Source: Patescibacteria group bacterium (GTDB lineage: Bacteria; Patescibacteriota; WWE3; UBA101185; UBA10185). From it: a stretch of DNA of 37,606 nucleotides. The stretch is from NCBI GenBank assembly GCA_019428825.1, contig JAHYJU010000003.1:1-37606 (forward strand). The letters run 5' to 3'. The first letter of the stretch is position 1, and every line of letters starts with the position of its first letter. This document shows positions 34,493-37,606 of this stretch, piece after piece. Position numbers and translations under genes: made by a program. The notes under the pieces were generated by a model that was not told the origin of the DNA, searched no databases, and worked only from the letters and a program-made list of their open reading frames with translations.

Positions 34493-35785
34493 ATGATTAT
34501 CCTCAATGATTTCAACGTAAAAAGGGAGAGTATAAAGCTTCCAAATGGTTGCAATTTAACCCTTTTCAAACGTTCTAATACGCCAGTATATATGATGTTT
34601 TCACTAATTATTGGATCGAGATTCGACCCGGTAGGTAAGGAAGGATTGGCACATTTTTTTGAGCACATGCTTGTCGCCGGTACAAAAAATTTTTCAACAA
34701 AAGATCTTTTAGCAGGATATTTAGAGGATTTAGGGGGTTCAGTGGGAGCTTCTACAGATGTAGATATTTTAAAAATAAGACTTTCTCTTGGAGATCCAAA
34801 AGATATTGAGTCCGGGGTGTATCTTTTATCGGAAATACTTTTTAACTCGCTATTCGATGACAACACTATTGAGAATGAAAGAAAAGCAATATTAAGGGAA
34901 TTAGAGTCTAGTAATGCAAACCCCGCAAAAACAATATATGAGGTAAAAAGAAGATTGTTTTATCAAGATACCGAGGTGGGGAGATCTACACTTGGGACAG
35001 TTGAAAGCATAAATAATATTAATAAATCCGATCTACTAGACTATTTTAATAATAAAATTACAGCTTCATTATCCGATATAACTATCTCTGGGGATCTAGA
35101 TATTAATGAAATAAAGCCACTTTTTGAAAAGTATCTTTCGTTAGAAGAAGGAATCAAGCCTTTGTTTGAAGATAAATTACCAATAATTAGAAATAAACTT
35201 ACTGATTTCGAATATTTTGATAATGAGAGTATGGAGACGTTGTTGGGTTTTAGAACAGAAAATATTTTACACGAAGATACTAAGGCTCTAGATGTTCTTA
35301 CGAGTATTTTAACAGGAGGTAGAACCGGGTTGTTAATAAAAAAATTAAGGTATGAGAAGGGGTTGGTTTATTCTGTTAGATCTCGCAATGAATCTTCGTT
35401 TAATTTCGGAAGTACCTACATAAGTTGCCCGATATCTAAAGATAAAATACAAGAGGTGTTGGATACTATTTGTTTGGAGTTAAGAAGGATCTCAGAAAAG
35501 GGCCCTACCTTGGAAGAATTGCAGCTAGTTAAAAATAGGATTTTAAAATCTATTAATATTCGTATGCAAACCTCAGAGGCTTGGGTCTGGTTTCATTATT
35601 ATGAAAATCTATTTTTCCCTGAAGAAATTTGGACCATTGAGGATTATTTAAGTTCTATTGAAAAAACCTCAGCCGAGGATATTAAAAGGGTGGCAGAAAA
35701 ATATTTTACAAATGATAACTGGTACCTAGCTTTTGCAGGGCCTGTAGATGAATCCTTTATTGATAATATAAAAGTATCTTTGTAA
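34493..35785 (+). CDS. M16 family zinc peptidase (second paralog)
   Basis: AHFFEHMLV zinc motif, ERKAILREL glutamate; shares GS[KR]FDPVGKEGLAHF with the 8306 gene. Confidence 0.9.
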   Translation: MIILNDFNVKRESIKLPNGCNLTLFKRSNTPVYMMFSLIIGSRFDPVGKEGLAHFFEHMLVAGTKNFSTKDLLAGYLEDLGGSVGASTDVDILKIRLSLGDPKDIESGVYLLSEILFNSLFDDNTIENERKAILRELESSNANPAKTIYEVKRRLFYQDTEVGRSTLGTVESINNINKSDLLDYFNNKITASLSDITISGDLDINEIKPLFEKYLSLEEGIKPLFEDKLPIIRNKLTDFEYFDNESMETLLGFRTENILHEDTKALDVLTSILTGGRTGLLIKKLRYEKGLVYSVRSRNESSFNFGSTYISCPISKDKIQEVLDTICLELRRISEKGPTLEELQLVKNRILKSINIRMQTSEAWVWFHYYENLFFPEEIWTIEDYLSSIEKTSAEDIKRVAEKYFTNDNWYLAFAGPVDESFIDNIKVSL

Positions 35786-35815
35786 GCTTAGATATTTGAT
35801 TTAAATTGAAACGTC

Positions 35816-37297
35816 TTAATAATTTATAGAATATTCCAATTTGTTGAGACGATCCTCCATATTTAAGTACCCCATATCGATAGTATCTCTTCCCTTTGCA
35901 AACTCTATGTATTTTTTATTACCCATAGAATAGTCTTCGTGCATATGTATTCTCTCTTCTTTATTTCCGGGATTAATGGTGTACCATTTTTTCTCATCGT
36001 ATATATAAACATTTACAAAATAATGTCCAGAAACCGGAATTTTTTCATCGTTTTTCCAATTTGGGTTATCTTTTAACCAGTCTTCTTCTATTGTATCTAC
36101 TATTAAGGAGGGAACACCTTTTGCAAGTAATAAAGCTCTCGTAATATAGGAAATTTGAGTACATCCATTGATGTTTCTAACCCTTGTGTGGCCAGATATT
36201 AGATTATTTTCATCTAGAAGTTCGTCTGCACTTGTATCCCATTTATCTATTTTTGGAATTGGCCTATTTTCTCTCGCTTTATCTAGAATTTCTATAGAGG
36301 GCATCATAGATCTAATGTATCTACATACTTCTTCAACTAATTCTAACCCTGATAGTTTGTTTTTAGGGTCAATTTCTTTTGATATTTTTAATACGTTCTC
36401 TGTAATTTTTGTTCTTGGTCCTTCATCCTTAGCCCTACTAATTTGTTTGATGTAGTCTATAGAATACTGAATAATATCTTCTTTATCGTAGTAAATGTCC
36501 GGTTTTATTTTTGTTTCTTCAATCGGTCTTGTTTCTCCGGCTAAAACAAATCTCCACGTTGGAATTTTAACGATATAGGTTTCTCCGTCAATAACAACTT
36601 CGCTTTCTATGGGATTAGCACTACCTCCTTTTGTTTTTGTTCCAATCAAAACGCAGTTCGTTCCTGCTTTCATAGTTGCAATAAATCTTTCGGCTGAGCT
36701 AAATGTATTAGTTGATGTTAGGATAACAATAGGCTTGTAATAAGGATTTTCACTATTTGACTCTGTGGGTAAAGATACCCGTTGCAAACCTGTGTCCTCC
36801 GGTCCAAGAAAGATGTTTGTTCCCATATCATTGCTTTCAGGATTAATAAAATATTTCTGAGCAAAATTTCTTGCGGGCGCTTCTTGCCCACCCCCATTAT
36901 CACGAAGATCTATAATTATTCCGTCTGTAGAGTCCTTGTAAGGTAAAAATTGATCTTCTAGATCTGTTAACTTAATTCCTGATAGTGTAGGAATTTTGAT
37001 ATATAAGATATTATCGATAACTTCACTACTTGGCGCTCTTTCAGGATCTAAAGATCGTTTTTGTGTTTCATAATTTGAACTCTTTTTCCTTATACTTGCA
37101 TGGGGGTTGTTTAACAGCTCTATTAGTTCATTGATTTCTTCTAGTGCCCCCTCTTTTTCTATTTTAGTAGCCTTTTCCATGTATTTTTTATATTCCTCGT
37201 CATTTAGAAAGGGGTAGGTGGTTGCTATCTGCGTAAGTATTTGTGAGGGGTAGTCTTTTTCTTCTCTTTCAATTTCATATATGCGTTCAACACTCAT
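35816..37297 (-). CDS. S41-type serine protease fused to a transglutaminase-like domain
   Basis: S41: DGIIIDLRDNGGG, ILTSTNTFSSAERF, TKTKGGSA; transglutaminase-like: INGCTQISYITRALLLAKGVPSLIV...GHYFVNVYIYDEKKWYTINPG. Confidence 0.82.
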   Translation of the reverse strand: MSVERIYEIEREEKDYPSQILTQIATTYPFLNDEEYKKYMEKATKIEKEGALEEINELIELLNNPHASIRKKSSNYETQKRSLDPERAPSSEVIDNILYIKIPTLSGIKLTDLEDQFLPYKDSTDGIIIDLRDNGGGQEAPARNFAQKYFINPESNDMGTNIFLGPEDTGLQRVSLPTESNSENPYYKPIVILTSTNTFSSAERFIATMKAGTNCVLIGTKTKGGSANPIESEVVIDGETYIVKIPTWRFVLAGETRPIEETKIKPDIYYDKEDIIQYSIDYIKQISRAKDEGPRTKITENVLKISKEIDPKNKLSGLELVEEVCRYIRSMMPSIEILDKARENRPIPKIDKWDTSADELLDENNLISGHTRVRNINGCTQISYITRALLLAKGVPSLIVDTIEEDWLKDNPNWKNDEKIPVSGHYFVNVYIYDEKKWYTINPGNKEERIHMHEDYSMGNKKYIEFAKGRDTIDMGYLNMEDRLNKLEYSINY

Positions 37298-37374
37298 ACT
37301 ATAATTTTAGCATAAAAAATTGTTTACCCCTCCGTTTATACTTATGAAATAGATTGATATAACAACAAAAAAAC

Positions 37375-37406
37375 GTGGTGGGCCATTTGTGAGGATGTGC
37401 GAACCG
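37375..37406 (+). repeat. dispersed ~32-bp repeat copy
   Basis: GTGGTGGGCCATTTGTGAGGATGTGCGAACCG. Confidence 0.85.
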
Positions 37407-37426
37407 CATAATGATATAATTGCTAC

Positions 37427-37606
37427 ATGAACGATGAATCTTTTACTAAGAAGATAATTAGTGATGAAAAACCACAATCAATCGAAAAATCTGTGTCAGA
37501 TGAAATAAAAGCCCATGCATATAATATAGTTGAGAGGTTTGCAGAAGATAATAAAACCCCAGTTATTACAGATAAGTTACCAACTGAAATTGCCCCGTCG
37601 GGAGAT
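37427..37606 (+). CDS. 5' end of a hypothetical protein (truncated by window edge)
   Basis: MNDESFTKKIISDEKPQSIEKSVSDEIKAHAYNIVERFAEDNKTPVITDKLPTEIAPSGD...; TGATATAAT 6 nt upstream of ATG. Confidence 0.65.
   Translation, partial: MNDESFTKKIISDEKPQSIEKSVSDEIKAHAYNIVERFAEDNKTPVITDKLPTEIAPSGD

Noticed and set aside
34483-34866. 127-aa minus ORF
   Set aside because: Antisense to the clearly coding M16 peptidase and shorter than it
34409-37406. The ~32-bp repeat, reverse complemented (GGTTCGCACATCCTCACAAATGGCCCACCA), resembles a tRNA 3' end
   Set aside because: The T-loop does not fit TTCRANY and no matching acceptor, D or anticodon arms are present nearby

Overview
The window is AT-rich bacterial DNA. 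Gene content, short housekeeping proteins and domain losses suggest a Candidate Phyla Radiation (Patescibacteria) genome; this is inference, since no phylogeny was run. Housekeeping core: tyrS; a class A penicillin-binding protein; pheS-pheT; an M16 peptidase; an ABC exporter; the thrS-infC-rpmI-rplT cluster; ppdK; tRNA-Val(GAC); tig-clpP; iscS-iscU-mnmA; a zinc-ribbon protein; a HAD hydrolase; and murA. The accessory right-hand third (about 27.6-37.6 kb) holds an LPXTG surface protein, a putative PD-(D/E)XK-like protein, an ECF sigma factor with a membrane partner and a secreted protein, a Doc/AbrB toxin-antitoxin pair, small stress-type membrane proteins, a small RHH-like protein, a second M16 peptidase and an S41 protease/transglutaminase-like fusion. 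Most notable observations: (1) a family of GC-rich 12-bp-period odd-centred palindromes with compensatory arm changes, occurring as direct repeats that bracket gene blocks; (2) a recurrent leaderless start architecture (TG-N-TATAAT-like -10, then 6-8 nt, then ATG) at several genes, alongside Shine-Dalgarno genes; (3) a candidate structured ncRNA of about 260 nt with its own promoter and terminator near 15.04-15.30 kb; (4) infC apparently starting at AUA; (5) a dispersed ~32-bp intergenic repeat in the accessory region; (6) the apparently cytoplasmic S41-transglutaminase fusion; (7) domain-stripped PheT, ThrRS and trigger factor. All calls were made by eye, with no database searches.
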